A stretch of DNA of 64,000 nucleotides, taken from the NCBI GenBank assembly GCA_048262715.1, contig JBLXEV010000006.1:107875-171874 (forward strand). Reading direction: 5' to 3'. The notes under the pieces are model-generated. The model saw nothing but the letters and a program-made list of their open reading frames with translations. It was not told the origin of the DNA and did no database searches. Origin of the DNA: Albirhodobacter sp048262715. GTDB taxonomy: Bacteria; Pseudomonadota; Alphaproteobacteria; Rhodobacterales; Rhodobacteraceae. Positions 8,019 to 16,606 of the stretch are shown here, in pieces. The translations under genes were made by a program, and so were the position numbers. The first letter of the stretch is position 1. Each line of letters starts with the position of its first letter.

Positions 8019-9985
8019 GGTTTATCTAAAAAATCTAGGCCAAGCATGTTGATTTTATCCTCAAGCGTGCCAAGGTCGATGCTCCACCTTTTCTCCATAA
8101 ATGCTAGCAATTTCAAACCCCTCTTTAGGATGACCTCTTTCGTCCACTCTTTTTCATCAGCAATTTCGTTTTCGACATAGCAACCGTAGGCGAAACCAAC
8201 CACCTCATCTTTGCTACCTCTTACTTTATCAGTAAATGACTTATTAGACAGGCTAGAATTTTTTGCCTTTGATAAAGGGGCCAAGTTCCCCAAGGAGTTA
8301 ATTAAAGATCTTCTTTGAGCTTGCGAGCACCCAGAGAAGCGGGATGTCCAGTATTGAACGCGAGCTTGCTGTGGAAAAACATGCTCTACCGTTCGGTGAT
8401 CCGCGCGGCGTTCTACAAAACTTTCCCAATCTAGCTTCTTGCGCTCGGTTTTACTTCTCTCCTGCAGATGTAAATTGTATTCATAAAGGAAATATCTAAT
8501 ATTGTCCCAAACATAAAATCCATGAGTTCGAAATTCTTTACGCACCTCTGCAAGAAACGACTTGCTGTTTACTATTTTTGCAGTGCTTTCAGAAATAACC
8601 TTAACCAATTGCTTTGCATCTATTTCCCCCCTGTAAAGTTGTATTGCTTCCTTTAGAAATGGATCAGAAAGTGTGTATCGGTAATATTTATACTTCAACA
8701 ACCCCGTGACAAACTCGTGGCTCTCGAGCCGTTTAAAAACTTCAACCTTATCGGAATCCGAACCCTTTGCGAGAAGCACAGCAAGCTTAAAGGGGAGCTG
8801 CTCAGGATTCTGAAGCCTATCAAGCTTATCTAGCCATGGCCGAAGAACATTCTGCTCACTCAAGGACGATGGATTGAATAGTTTATACCACTCCTCAACT
8901 GCCGGCTGTAGGGCACTAACGTATGCGTAGATTTCAGACAGCTCAAGCTCGGGACGTTCTCCATCTTGAGACGTCACTCTTTTGGCTACAAACACCTCTT
9001 CCAACAGCTTGGTGTAAGAGTTCCTTCTATCTTTCAGTCCGTTGCGATACTGCTGCCTAACCCAAAGAGAGGCATCTTCGTTTTCACCGCTTTCAGTTTC
9101 CTGAAAGTATAGGAAATAATGACTGGACAGAAACAAATCATCATCAAGCGGTCGAGCCTTATTTCTACCCAGATTATGATATATGGACTTCCAACAATCA
9201 TTAATTGTTTTACGTAGCGCTGCACGCTCTTCCGCTGACTGTTCGATCTTGAGGGAAAGATAAATTAATCTATTCTTCAAAAGCTCCAACTCGGAAAGAG
9301 GCTTGCCTCTATTGTTCATAGTCTCAAACGCTACGCAAACATCGACTTCATCCGATATCGAAAATATGTTAAAAAGCAAGTTCTGCGTCACCTTCCTAAA
9401 GAGCGCTTCAATCTCTGTAAGAGGCATTTCTTTGATTTTATCGGAGAAGAACTTTTTTGCCTGCTCTAAGTTGTTAGTGTATATGGTTTCCTCTGATTTA
9501 TTCGAAGACGAATACTCATTGAAAATCTTAACCTTCAAGAATTCATAGCTAGGGTTGTCGATGTCATATCCAAAAATGTATGATCTGGATACGCCTTCAT
9601 CTTTCGAATCAAAGATATACTTTTTCTGTATGTCTTTCTTTGAAGTAAAATTTAATTTTCCGTCTTCAGGAACCGTTTCCAAAATGGCTTGAATCAGAAT
9701 GATGGACGTAGTTAATCGTTGCTGACCATCAACAACGAACAACGGTTCATACTTCTTTGAATCAATAATCCATCCATCGTCAGCCCACCGATTGGACTGT
9801 GACTTCGTTACGGTTTCCAAAGTTAAAACGCCGGTGTAGTGATTTGTGTCACCTTCCAGTTGCTGAATATCATTCCAGAATGCCTTCAATTGCGCTTCCG
9901 TCCACGCATATCCTCTTTGGTAGTCAGGAATTCTAAACAGGCGCTCGGTAAAAATCTTCGAAAGTGTAAACAGTTGAGATTCCAT
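8009..9985 (-). CDS. DUF262/DUF1524 (GmrSD-type) putative restriction endonuclease
   Basis: A 658-aa protein. The N-terminal DUF262 (GmrS-like, ParB-like nucleotide-binding fold) shows FRIPDYQRGYAWTEAQLKAFW, VVDGQQRLTT and FETMNNRGKPLSELELLKNRLIYL. The C-terminal DUF1524 (GmrD-like HNH nuclease) shows the VEHVFPQQ motif and LGNLAPLSKAKNSSLSNKSF. GmrSD enzymes cut modified DNA, and related single-chain proteins act in anti-phage defence. ATG 9985 starts at MESQLFTLS; the frame extends upstream without homology. Base composition (about 40% GC) contrasts sharply with all neighbours, and it is the only minus-strand gene in the element, so it is a recent cargo insertion. The substrate is unknown. 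Confidence 0.88.
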   Translation of the reverse strand: MESQLFTLSKIFTERLFRIPDYQRGYAWTEAQLKAFWNDIQQLEGDTNHYTGVLTLETVTKSQSNRWADDGWIIDSKKYEPLFVVDGQQRLTTSIILIQAILETVPEDGKLNFTSKKDIQKKYIFDSKDEGVSRSYIFGYDIDNPSYEFLKVKIFNEYSSSNKSEETIYTNNLEQAKKFFSDKIKEMPLTEIEALFRKVTQNLLFNIFSISDEVDVCVAFETMNNRGKPLSELELLKNRLIYLSLKIEQSAEERAALRKTINDCWKSIYHNLGRNKARPLDDDLFLSSHYFLYFQETESGENEDASLWVRQQYRNGLKDRRNSYTKLLEEVFVAKRVTSQDGERPELELSEIYAYVSALQPAVEEWYKLFNPSSLSEQNVLRPWLDKLDRLQNPEQLPFKLAVLLAKGSDSDKVEVFKRLESHEFVTGLLKYKYYRYTLSDPFLKEAIQLYRGEIDAKQLVKVISESTAKIVNSKSFLAEVRKEFRTHGFYVWDNIRYFLYEYNLHLQERSKTERKKLDWESFVERRADHRTVEHVFPQQARVQYWTSRFSGCSQAQRRSLINSLGNLAPLSKAKNSSLSNKSFTDKVRGSKDEVVGFAYGCYVENEIADEKEWTKEVILKRGLKLLAFMEKRWSIDLGTLEDKINMLGLDFLDKPQR

Positions 9986-10054
9986 GTTTCGTCCAAATGT
10001 TGTGTGGCTGCGCAAGTTGAAAGCGTTTGGCGAGCATTTCAGAAAAAAGGGCAA

Positions 10055-10262
10055 TATTATTCTATAATATTCAGATACTTACCCTGTCATCTTCTAGATT
10101 AACAAGAGCACGGCGCGGGGTATATGTCAACTTCTACCCCCTCAAGGGAACCGGCGTGTGGTGCAGCGCGCAAGACACGCCGGAATATAACTTTTTCAGG
10201 ATTCACACGCTGCGCGTGGGGTGTTATTATACCCCATGTCTGTTTTGTTGTGAGTTGCCTGC
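10055..10262 (+). promoter_or_regulatory. Leader with three inverted repeats before the second head operon
   Basis: Between the divergent DUF262 gene and the connector gene lie GGGGTA/TACCCC (10117-10122 with 10135-10140), a perfect 9-bp hairpin CCGGCGTGT/ACACGCCGG (10151-10159 with 10175-10183), and the 18-bp palindrome at 10218-10235. A plausible promoter is TTCACA (10202-10207), 17 bp, TATTAT (10225-10230). The middle hairpin followed by an AT-rich run could act as a terminator or attenuator. Confidence 0.5.
10218..10235 (+). promoter_or_regulatory. 18-bp near-palindrome upstream of connector operon
   Basis: Arms GGGGTGT / ATACCCC with a 4-nt spacer (one mismatch), 27 nt before the ATG at 10263 and overlapping a candidate -10. 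It matches the 3230-3247 palindrome in size, spacing and pattern (G-GGTRT, N4, ATACC-C). Confidence 0.5.
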
Positions 10263-10565
10263 ATGTCCCTCCCCCTGCCCTTAGTTCGGGCGCACCTGAA
10301 TCTTGATGACGACCGCGACCCCGATCTGATCACCCACTACGCCAACGTGGCGGCGATGTGGGTTGCGGCATACACCGGCCAACCCTTTGACGCGGGCAAC
10401 GCGTTGATGGTGCAAGCCGCGCTCTTGCTGGTGGCGCACCAGTATGAAAGCCGCGAAGGCGTCACCTTCGCCAGCCCTTACCAACTTCCCTTCGGCGTCC
10501 ATGATCTTCTCTCGCCCCTGAAAGAGCGCGTAACAGGCCACCGGCCCGATGCGGAGACCGCGTAA
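10263..10565 (+). CDS. Phage head-tail connector protein (gp6-like)
   Basis: A 100-aa protein with the typical start LPLVRAHLNLDDDRDPDLITHYANVAAMWVAAYTGQPF and the helical VQAALLLVAHQYESREG, as in Phage_connect_1 / HK97 gp6-like adaptors that ring the portal. First gene of the second structural operon; its stop overlaps the next start (TAATG). Length is normal for the family. Confidence 0.88.
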   Translation: MSLPLPLVRAHLNLDDDRDPDLITHYANVAAMWVAAYTGQPFDAGNALMVQAALLLVAHQYESREGVTFASPYQLPFGVHDLLSPLKERVTGHRPDAETA

Positions 10566-11023
10566 TGGGTAAGTATATCCAAGGCTCCGAGGCCCTGACC
10601 AAGCGCTTGAGTGGGCTGCCCGAGGCGGTTCTGGCAGCGCTGCGCCCCGCGCTCACGAAGTCGGTGGTGGAAATTGCCGCCGATGCGCGCGCCTTGGCCG
10701 AGAGTTCGCGCCGGTCAGGTAGCCTTGTGGAATCCATCGACGCAACCGCCCCGCACGAGACGACACCGCCCTACGCTGTGGACGGTGGCCGCCGCACCGC
10801 CGAGGAAGGTCAGGCGTTCGTCACCGCTGGCGACAAAGACGCGCGGCACGGGCATCTGGTGGAGTTCGGCACCGGCGAGCGCCACCACAAAGACGGCACC
10901 AGCACCGGCAAAATGCCCGCTACCCCGTTCCTGTTGCCCGCATGGCGGCTGAATGCCAACCGCGTGCGGAACCGCTTGCGCCGCGTGATCCGCGCCGAAG
11001 TGAAGAAGGCGGCAAGCCTATGA
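10565..11023 (+). CDS. HK97 gp10-like family protein
   Basis: A 152-aa protein of the HK97-gp10/minor tail completion type: N-terminal KYIQGSEALTKRLSGLPEAV, the conserved HLVEFGTGERHHKDGT...TPFLLPAWRLN block, and a basic helical C-terminus. These proteins sit at the head-tail interface. The start overlaps the upstream stop and the end overlaps the DUF3168 start (ATGA), typical of coupled phage genes. Confidence 0.88.
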   Translation: MGKYIQGSEALTKRLSGLPEAVLAALRPALTKSVVEIAADARALAESSRRSGSLVESIDATAPHETTPPYAVDGGRRTAEEGQAFVTAGDKDARHGHLVEFGTGERHHKDGTSTGKMPATPFLLPAWRLNANRVRNRLRRVIRAEVKKAASL

Positions 11024-11448
11024 TTGACCCGACGATTGCACTGCAAGAGCTGATCGGGGATCTGCTCGCCGCCGATCCGCAAATCACAGCACACGTTGAC
11101 CCTGTAAACATCCGCACTGGTTCCATCCGGCCCGACAACACGCCCGCGATCATCTTAGCGCCAGCCCGTTTTTCTATCCTCGGGCGCGCCTCGGGCGGTC
11201 AGATCGTGGCCGAGGTGCGGGCTATGATCCATATTTGGGCCGTGGAAGACGGCTCTACAGTGGCGCAGGCGGTTGCCAACGCGGTGATTGCGGCGCTGAT
11301 CGACGCGCCAGCAACTCGCGATACTGGCCTGCATATTGACGACTGGGAGCGCCCCGAGCTGGTGTGGAGCCGCGACCCTGATCCGGCGCGGGGGTTCACA
11401 CACGGCACGGTGGCAATCCGCGCGGCTGTTCGGTGGATTGCCGATTGA
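11020..11448 (+). CDS. DUF3168 family tail completion/terminator protein
   Basis: A 142-aa protein beginning MIDPTIALQELIGDLLAADPQITAHV, with PAIILAPARFSILGR and a C-terminal THGTVAIRAAVRWIAD, as in DUF3168 (related to tail terminator proteins that cap the tail tube and bind the head). It begins at ATG 11020 overlapping the gp10-like stop; an in-frame upstream extension lies inside that gene and is rejected. Its presence implies a long-tailed ancestor or helper. Confidence 0.82.
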   Translation: MIDPTIALQELIGDLLAADPQITAHVDPVNIRTGSIRPDNTPAIILAPARFSILGRASGGQIVAEVRAMIHIWAVEDGSTVAQAVANAVIAALIDAPATRDTGLHIDDWERPELVWSRDPDPARGFTHGTVAIRAAVRWIAD

Positions 11449-11759
11449 TGCAGAGCGGTAAACTACAGCACCCGATTGAATTGCAGCGCATGACCGAGAC
11501 CCTCGGCGCGGGGCGTGTGGCGGTCCAGTCGTGGACTACCTACGCCACCGGCAAGGCAGAGCTTCGGCAAGCGGCAGTGTCAGAGTTCCTTACGACCTAC
11601 GGCGAGGGCGTGAGCAATAACGCGGTGTTCCTGATCCGGTGGATTGCAGGCGTGTCTGTCGCGGACCGGATTCTATACAGTGGCAAGGTCTGGAATATCG
11701 TAGCGATTGCCGAGATCGGACGCAGGAAGGGATTGGAGCTGCGGGCGGTGGCTGCATGA
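11448..11759 (+). CDS. Phage head-tail adaptor (stopper) protein
   Basis: A 103-aa protein starting MQSGKLQHPIELQRMTETL and continuing TTYATGKAELRQAAVSEFLT, then VSVADRILYSGKVWNIVAIAEIGRRKGLELRAVA. This is the standard beta-barrel head-tail joining family (Phage_H_T_join, HK97 gp7/SPP1 gp16 type). The start overlaps the previous stop (TGATG). In canonical phages this gene precedes the gp10-like gene; here it follows it. Confidence 0.85.
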   Translation: MQSGKLQHPIELQRMTETLGAGRVAVQSWTTYATGKAELRQAAVSEFLTTYGEGVSNNAVFLIRWIAGVSVADRILYSGKVWNIVAIAEIGRRKGLELRAVAA

Positions 11760-12151
11760 GTATGCACCTTCGCGGCGTTAAGCCCAAGATCAGCGCCGAT
11801 CAGGAACCGCTTGTGCGTGTTCCACGCGCCCCGTCCTATTTCAGTGCCTATGCGGTTTCCGAATGGAAGCGGGTTCTGCCCGTTCTGGTGGCGCGCCGCG
11901 TGATCTGCGCCGCCGATCTGGCGCAGGTGGAGACCTATTGTTGCATGGCAGGGCTGGTTCGCCAGATCGAGACCGAGCGCCAGCTAGCGGGCGGTGTGGT
12001 GGATGTGAAGCTGTTCGGCGTCCAGAACCGCGCGGCCCAAACAGCACGCCAGATCGCCGCGACCCTTGGGCTTGATCCGGTGAGCCGTGCGCGCCTTGGC
12101 ACCCCCGCCGAACCCGAGGATGACACCGACAACCCGCTTGCGTGCGTATAA
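11756..12151 (+). CDS. terS: Terminase small subunit, P27 family
   Basis: A 131-aa P27-type small terminase, which recognises phage DNA for packaging. The start MSMHLRGVKPKI and the helical core YFSAYAVSEWKRVLPVLVARRVICAADLAQVETYC, then ALGLDPVSRARLG, are characteristic. ATG 11756 overlaps the adaptor stop. The position directly before terL is normal, but the pair is placed downstream of the connectors instead of upstream of the portal. Confidence 0.85.
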   Translation: MSMHLRGVKPKISADQEPLVRVPRAPSYFSAYAVSEWKRVLPVLVARRVICAADLAQVETYCCMAGLVRQIETERQLAGGVVDVKLFGVQNRAAQTARQIAATLGLDPVSRARLGTPAEPEDDTDNPLACV

Positions 12152-13764
12152 TGACCGGCAGCACATTCCCCGCGTGGATCTATGACGGCTCCCCCATCGC
12201 TGACCCTCTCGGGTATGGCGAGCGCGCTGTGACGTTCCTGCGCCGTCTTCGGCATCCGAACAGCACGGCATCGGGCCGCGCCTTCCAGCTATTCGACTGG
12301 CAGGAACGGATTGTTCGGCGCATCTATGGCCCGAGGCACGCCGATGGCAGCCGGATCGTCAAAACGGTGATGCTCTTGCTGCCGCGTGGAAACCGCAAAA
12401 CGAGCCTTGCCGCCGCGTTGGCGCTTTTGCATCTGTTCGGGCCGGAAACCCGCGCCGCCGGTCAGGTGTTGTTTGCGGCCTGTGACCGCGAACAGGCATC
12501 CATCGGCTTCAAGGAAGCGGCGAACATCATTCGCGAAGACAAACGGCTGTTGGACGCGGTGAAGATCCGCGATGCGTTCAACAGCAAGAAGCAGATCACC
12601 TTTGGCAAGAATGGCACGACCCTCACCGCCCTCGCCTCGGATGGCGGCGCGGCGCATGGTTTGACGCCTTCCTTCACCTTGATTGACGAAATTCACGCAT
12701 GGCGGGGCCGCGACCTTTGGGAAGCGATCAAGAGCGGACAGGCCAAGACCGATGACACGCTGATGGTGATCGCCACCACGGCGGGGCGCGGTGCCGAAGG
12801 ACTGGCCGCCGATCAGTTCAACTACGCGGTGCAGGTGGCGAGGGGCGAGATCGTAAACCCCGAGTATCTGCCCGTTTTGTTCATGGCCGAAGCGGGTGAC
12901 GATTGGCAAGATGAGGGCGTTTGGGCGAAGGTGAATCCTGGCCTTGTGCATGGCTTTCCATCACGTTCAGGGCTTCGCGCATTGGCGAAAGAGGCCGAGG
13001 GCAACCCCGCCGAGCTGTCCAGCTTCCGGCAGTTCAACCTGAATATCTGGCAAGCGAATAGCCGCGATCCGCTGTTTGACCTCGCGACCTATGACCGGCG
13101 CAACCTTGACGATGACGAGACCGACCTTGAAGCCCTTCCCGCCTATATCGGCGTGGACTTGTCGCAAACAGGCGACCTAACCGCTGTCGCAATCGCGTTT
13201 CGGCATGGTGACGGTCAGATCACCTTGCGCAATACCTGCTTTGTTCCATCCGCCGATCTGGAAACACGGGCGCACCGCGACCGCGCGCCCTATCAGCAAT
13301 GGGCCGATCTGGACCTAGTGCAACTTTGCGCCGGTGGCGTGATCGACCAGATGCAGGTTGAAGACCATATCCGTGAGCTATGCGCCGCCTATGACGTTCA
13401 AGAGATCGCGGTGGACCCTGCGCTTGCCCGCGTTCTGACCCAAAACCTGACCGATGACGGCCTGCCGGTATTCACCCACCCGCAAAGCGCGGTGATTATG
13501 TCCGAGGCAACTGGCAACCTGATCCGCGCCGTGAATGGCGAGCTGATCCGCCACAACGGCGACCCTGTTTTGCGCCAGCATTTCGATAACGTCGCGCTAT
13601 CCACCAACCCACAAAGCGGGCTGGTGCGAATGCACAAGCAACGCAGCAACGGGCGCATAGATGCCGCGGTTGCTTCGGCCATGGCCGTTTCGCGCGCAGT
13701 GACCGCCCATAACAAAAAATCCCGCTATGACTCGCCCGACGTTCTCGGGCTGACCGTGATCTAG
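12151..13764 (+). CDS. terL: Terminase large subunit
   Basis: A 537-aa packaging motor and nuclease, Terminase_1/HK97 type. ATPase domain: P-loop PRGNRKTS at about residue 78 and Walker B LIDEIHAW near 178. RNase H-like nuclease domain: GVDLSQTGDLTAVA near 334 (first Asp), EIAVDPALA near 420, and the final Asp in NGRIDAAVASAMAVSRAV near 505. The gene appears intact, with all acidic residues of the nuclease centre in place. It starts at ATG 12151 overlapping the terS TAA. Confidence 0.94.
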   Translation: MTGSTFPAWIYDGSPIADPLGYGERAVTFLRRLRHPNSTASGRAFQLFDWQERIVRRIYGPRHADGSRIVKTVMLLLPRGNRKTSLAAALALLHLFGPETRAAGQVLFAACDREQASIGFKEAANIIREDKRLLDAVKIRDAFNSKKQITFGKNGTTLTALASDGGAAHGLTPSFTLIDEIHAWRGRDLWEAIKSGQAKTDDTLMVIATTAGRGAEGLAADQFNYAVQVARGEIVNPEYLPVLFMAEAGDDWQDEGVWAKVNPGLVHGFPSRSGLRALAKEAEGNPAELSSFRQFNLNIWQANSRDPLFDLATYDRRNLDDDETDLEALPAYIGVDLSQTGDLTAVAIAFRHGDGQITLRNTCFVPSADLETRAHRDRAPYQQWADLDLVQLCAGGVIDQMQVEDHIRELCAAYDVQEIAVDPALARVLTQNLTDDGLPVFTHPQSAVIMSEATGNLIRAVNGELIRHNGDPVLRQHFDNVALSTNPQSGLVRMHKQRSNGRIDAAVASAMAVSRAVTAHNKKSRYDSPDVLGLTVI

Positions 13765-13775
13765 GAGATCCCCCA

Positions 13776-16139
13776 ATGACCGCCGAACTTACCGGCCTTA
13801 TTATCAAGTTGGAGGCACAGACCCGCCAGCTTCAACGCGATTTTGCCCGCGCCAATACCATACAGGCGAAGGCATCGCGCCAGATGGAACAAAAGGCAAA
13901 GAGATCCGCCGATCAGATCGCCAAGACCTATGAGGGTATGGGCGGGCGCATCGGTGCCGCGTTTAAGGATATTGCCCTGCCGAAGATCGGCGGCTTGGCG
14001 GGGCCGATGGCAGGCTTTGGCATCGCTGGCGGCGTTGCCGGTGGCGTTGTGGCAGGCGTTGCAGCTGTTCGCAGTCAGGTGCGCGCGCTTGCAGAGCTTG
14101 GCGACAAGGCCAAGCGCGCCGGTATGCAGGTTGAAGCCTTCCAAGAGTGGAAGTTCGTCGCGGATCAAAACCGCATTGGCATTGATGCCCTGACCGATGG
14201 TTTCAAAGAGCTGAACCTGCGCGCGGATGAATTTATTGTCACCGGCAAGGGCAGCGCCGCCGAAGCGTTCCAACGCCTCGGAATTGAAGCGGGCGATCTG
14301 AAAGCCAAGCTGAAAGACCCCTCTGCTTTGATGGTGGAGCTGATCAAGCGGATGGAAGGCTTGGACAAGGCTGCGCAGATCCGCATTGCGGATGAGCTGT
14401 TTGGCGGCACCGGCGGCGAGCAATTCGTCCAGCTTCTCGAGCGCGGGGCCGATGGTATCTCGGCGCAGATCAACAGCGCACGGGATCTTGGGCTTGTTCT
14501 GGATGCGGGGGCGGTCAAGAAGGCCACCGAACTGGACGCGAAATTCCGTGAGGTGGATGCACGGCTGCAATCCATGTGGCGTTCGGGTGTTGTCGGGGCT
14601 GCCGAGTTCTTCGGGCTGATCGAACGCGAGCGCGCCAAACTGGACTTTGACCCGATTGATACCGCGCGCCTGTTCGGTCAAGGCACTGCGGACGCGTTGG
14701 GCGGATTGCCCGAGGTGCCGCAAGACGCGCTGGAACAGATCGAAAGCCTCAAGATCGAATACGCGGATCTTGCCGATGAGGCCCGTATGCTGGTGCCTGC
14801 GCTGTCGGATGCGTCCATCATGCTGCGCGGCGTTGGCAGTGAGGCAGGCGCAGCGGCACTAACTGACCTTGCGTCTCGGATCGGGGATGCAGCCCGCGCC
14901 TTTGATGATGGCACGATCAGCGGCGAGGAATACGCCGCCAAGTTGCGCGAAGTAATTGAGGAAGCGCAGGCCAGTATCGGCGCTATGGGCGATCTGGACA
15001 AGGCGCGGCTGTCTGGCGTCATTGGACAGGTTGAAACGCTTCTGGAATGGATCGGCAAGCTGCCCGCCGCCGCTGCCGAAGCCCGCGCCAAGATCAACGA
15101 GCTTACGCTGGCGGATGCACCGGCTGCCTCGGGTGATGAGAATAGCACGCCCCCGAGCGCGCTCGCACCTCTGACCTCTGCCCGCCCGAGAGCCGCGCCT
15201 GCGATGATTTCGGAAAACATCGCGGATGATCCGGCGCGGCCACGGCATCGCGCCGCCGGTGGACGTTCGCAGGATCAATTCGCGCGGGCGCTTGAAAGCC
15301 TGCGCCAACAAAAGACCGCACTGGAAGCCGAGGCGGTGGCGCTGGTAGTCGCGTCACAGGCAGGCATGAAATACTCCGATGCGCTCGAGTTCGCCCGCAC
15401 CCGTGCCGAGCTACTGAACGCGGCGCAGGCCAGCGGCAAGCCGATCACCACGGCTTTGACTGCCGAAGTGGACAAGTTGGCCGAAGCGCATTTGAAAGCA
15501 GGCAACGCGGCCAAAAAGGCCGCCGATGACCTCAAGGCGATTGAAGAGCGCAGTGAAAAAGGCGCGGCGGCGCTTACCGACGTGTTTATGTCGGTGCTGG
15601 ATGGGTCCAAATCTGCCGAGGAAGCGGTGGCCGATCTGTTGCTTCAAATCGCCAAGGTGCAGATGCAAAAGGCCCTCATGGGCATGTTCACTGGCCCGAT
15701 GGGCGGCGCATCTGAATTTGTTGGTGGGCTTCTCGGGTTCTCCGATGGCGGTTTCACCGGCAACGGCGGCAAGTATGAACCGGCTGGCGTTGTCCACAAA
15801 GGCGAGTTCGTATTCAGCAAAGAGACCGTCCAACGCCTCGGGGCTGACAATCTTGATCGGCTCCACCAGAGCGCCCGCAAGGGCTATGCAAGCGGTGGCT
15901 TGGTCGGTGATGCCGGAAAGGTCGCAAAGGCCGCCAGCGGGCGCGCTATGGACTCTGCGGAGGCGTCGGCACCCATTGTCACGATCAGCGCGCCGATTAC
16001 CGTGAACGCGAGCGGTGGCACCCCCGCGCAGAACGCCCATCTGGCGCAACAGGTAGCGCGGGAATCCGAAGCCATGTTCCGCGCGCTGGTGCAAAACGAG
16101 CTGGTGAAGCAGATGCGCCCCGGCGGCATGTTGCGCTGA
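13776..16139 (+). CDS. Phage tail tape measure-like protein
   Basis: A 787-aa protein. The N-terminal coiled coil (LEAQTRQLQRDFARANTIQAKASRQMEQKAKRSADQI) is followed by a Gly/Ala-rich hydrophobic stretch (about residues 65-95), then QVEAFQEWKFVADQNRIGIDALTDGFKELNLRADEF...LGIEAGDLK and ELFGGTGGEQFVQLLERG, typical of tape measure proteins. A second long helical region spans about 490-620. The C-terminus has the FSDGGFTGNGGKYEPAGVVHKGEFVFSKE-type segment of lambda-like tape measures. It starts 11 bp after terL. No tail-tube or tip gene follows. It is the last structural gene before the noncoding stretch. Confidence 0.85.
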   Translation: MTAELTGLIIKLEAQTRQLQRDFARANTIQAKASRQMEQKAKRSADQIAKTYEGMGGRIGAAFKDIALPKIGGLAGPMAGFGIAGGVAGGVVAGVAAVRSQVRALAELGDKAKRAGMQVEAFQEWKFVADQNRIGIDALTDGFKELNLRADEFIVTGKGSAAEAFQRLGIEAGDLKAKLKDPSALMVELIKRMEGLDKAAQIRIADELFGGTGGEQFVQLLERGADGISAQINSARDLGLVLDAGAVKKATELDAKFREVDARLQSMWRSGVVGAAEFFGLIERERAKLDFDPIDTARLFGQGTADALGGLPEVPQDALEQIESLKIEYADLADEARMLVPALSDASIMLRGVGSEAGAAALTDLASRIGDAARAFDDGTISGEEYAAKLREVIEEAQASIGAMGDLDKARLSGVIGQVETLLEWIGKLPAAAAEARAKINELTLADAPAASGDENSTPPSALAPLTSARPRAAPAMISENIADDPARPRHRAAGGRSQDQFARALESLRQQKTALEAEAVALVVASQAGMKYSDALEFARTRAELLNAAQASGKPITTALTAEVDKLAEAHLKAGNAAKKAADDLKAIEERSEKGAAALTDVFMSVLDGSKSAEEAVADLLLQIAKVQMQKALMGMFTGPMGGASEFVGGLLGFSDGGFTGNGGKYEPAGVVHKGEFVFSKETVQRLGADNLDRLHQSARKGYASGGLVGDAGKVAKAASGRAMDSAEASAPIVTISAPITVNASGGTPAQNAHLAQQVARESEAMFRALVQNELVKQMRPGGMLR

Positions 16140-16161
16140 TCTAAGCGCTTGAATCTCGCCC

Positions 16162-16193
16162 CCTTTCCGGCTATAGCTCAGTGGCCGGAAAGG
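16162..16193 (+). terminator. Hairpin after the tape measure gene
   Basis: Perfect 10-bp stem CCTTTCCGGC / GCCGGAAAGG with a 12-nt loop, 23 bp after the stop at 16139. No T run follows, so it may be an RNA 3'-end protector or the first helix of the structured region. Confidence 0.55.
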
Positions 16194-16606
16194 CAGCACA
16201 AAGCAGTCAGGTTTGAGCCGACACCCTTGGGAAAGACGCTCACCGACACGCGATACCAGCCATAAATTGAACGCCAGCGTCGGGAACATGACCGAGCAGC
16301 GAGTCGCCTAGCTGGAAGGTGCAGGAAAGATCATTCTGGATCGCTCCCCGATGGAGAACATCGGACGCCCCAAGTGGTTGCCGCCGGTCTTCGGACGATA
16401 TGGCACAGAAAGACGGTTGCTCTGTCCTGTGAGCCTATGGCTCTGGGTGACAACAACCGATCACGGTTCGATTGAAGGTAAGTCGGACGTGATGCGCAGC
16501 CGAAAGGCTGTAACCGCTTGATCGCAAGATCGGGATCGGGGCGCTGCTAGGTCAATGGAAGCCACCTAGTGTTAGAAGCCCTTCACCACCTGTTAAACGC
16601 AGAGAT

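Noticed and set aside
3269..16139. Rhodobacterales gene transfer agent (RcGTA-type cluster)
   Set aside because: The gene order differs, an integrase with att sites is present, and GTA hallmarks such as the large gp15-like tail protein and peptidase genes are missing. Only the TAC-like proteins resemble GTA families.
16169..16200. tRNA-like start (GGCTATAGCTCAGT)
   Set aside because: The bases belong to a perfect 10-bp hairpin and no anticodon or T arm follows in register.
16300..16560. RNase P, group I or group II intron
   Set aside because: Isolated strings such as GGAAAG and ACAGAA resemble RNase P elements, but the consensus cores, order and pairings do not fit, and no intron-encoded protein or exon context exists.
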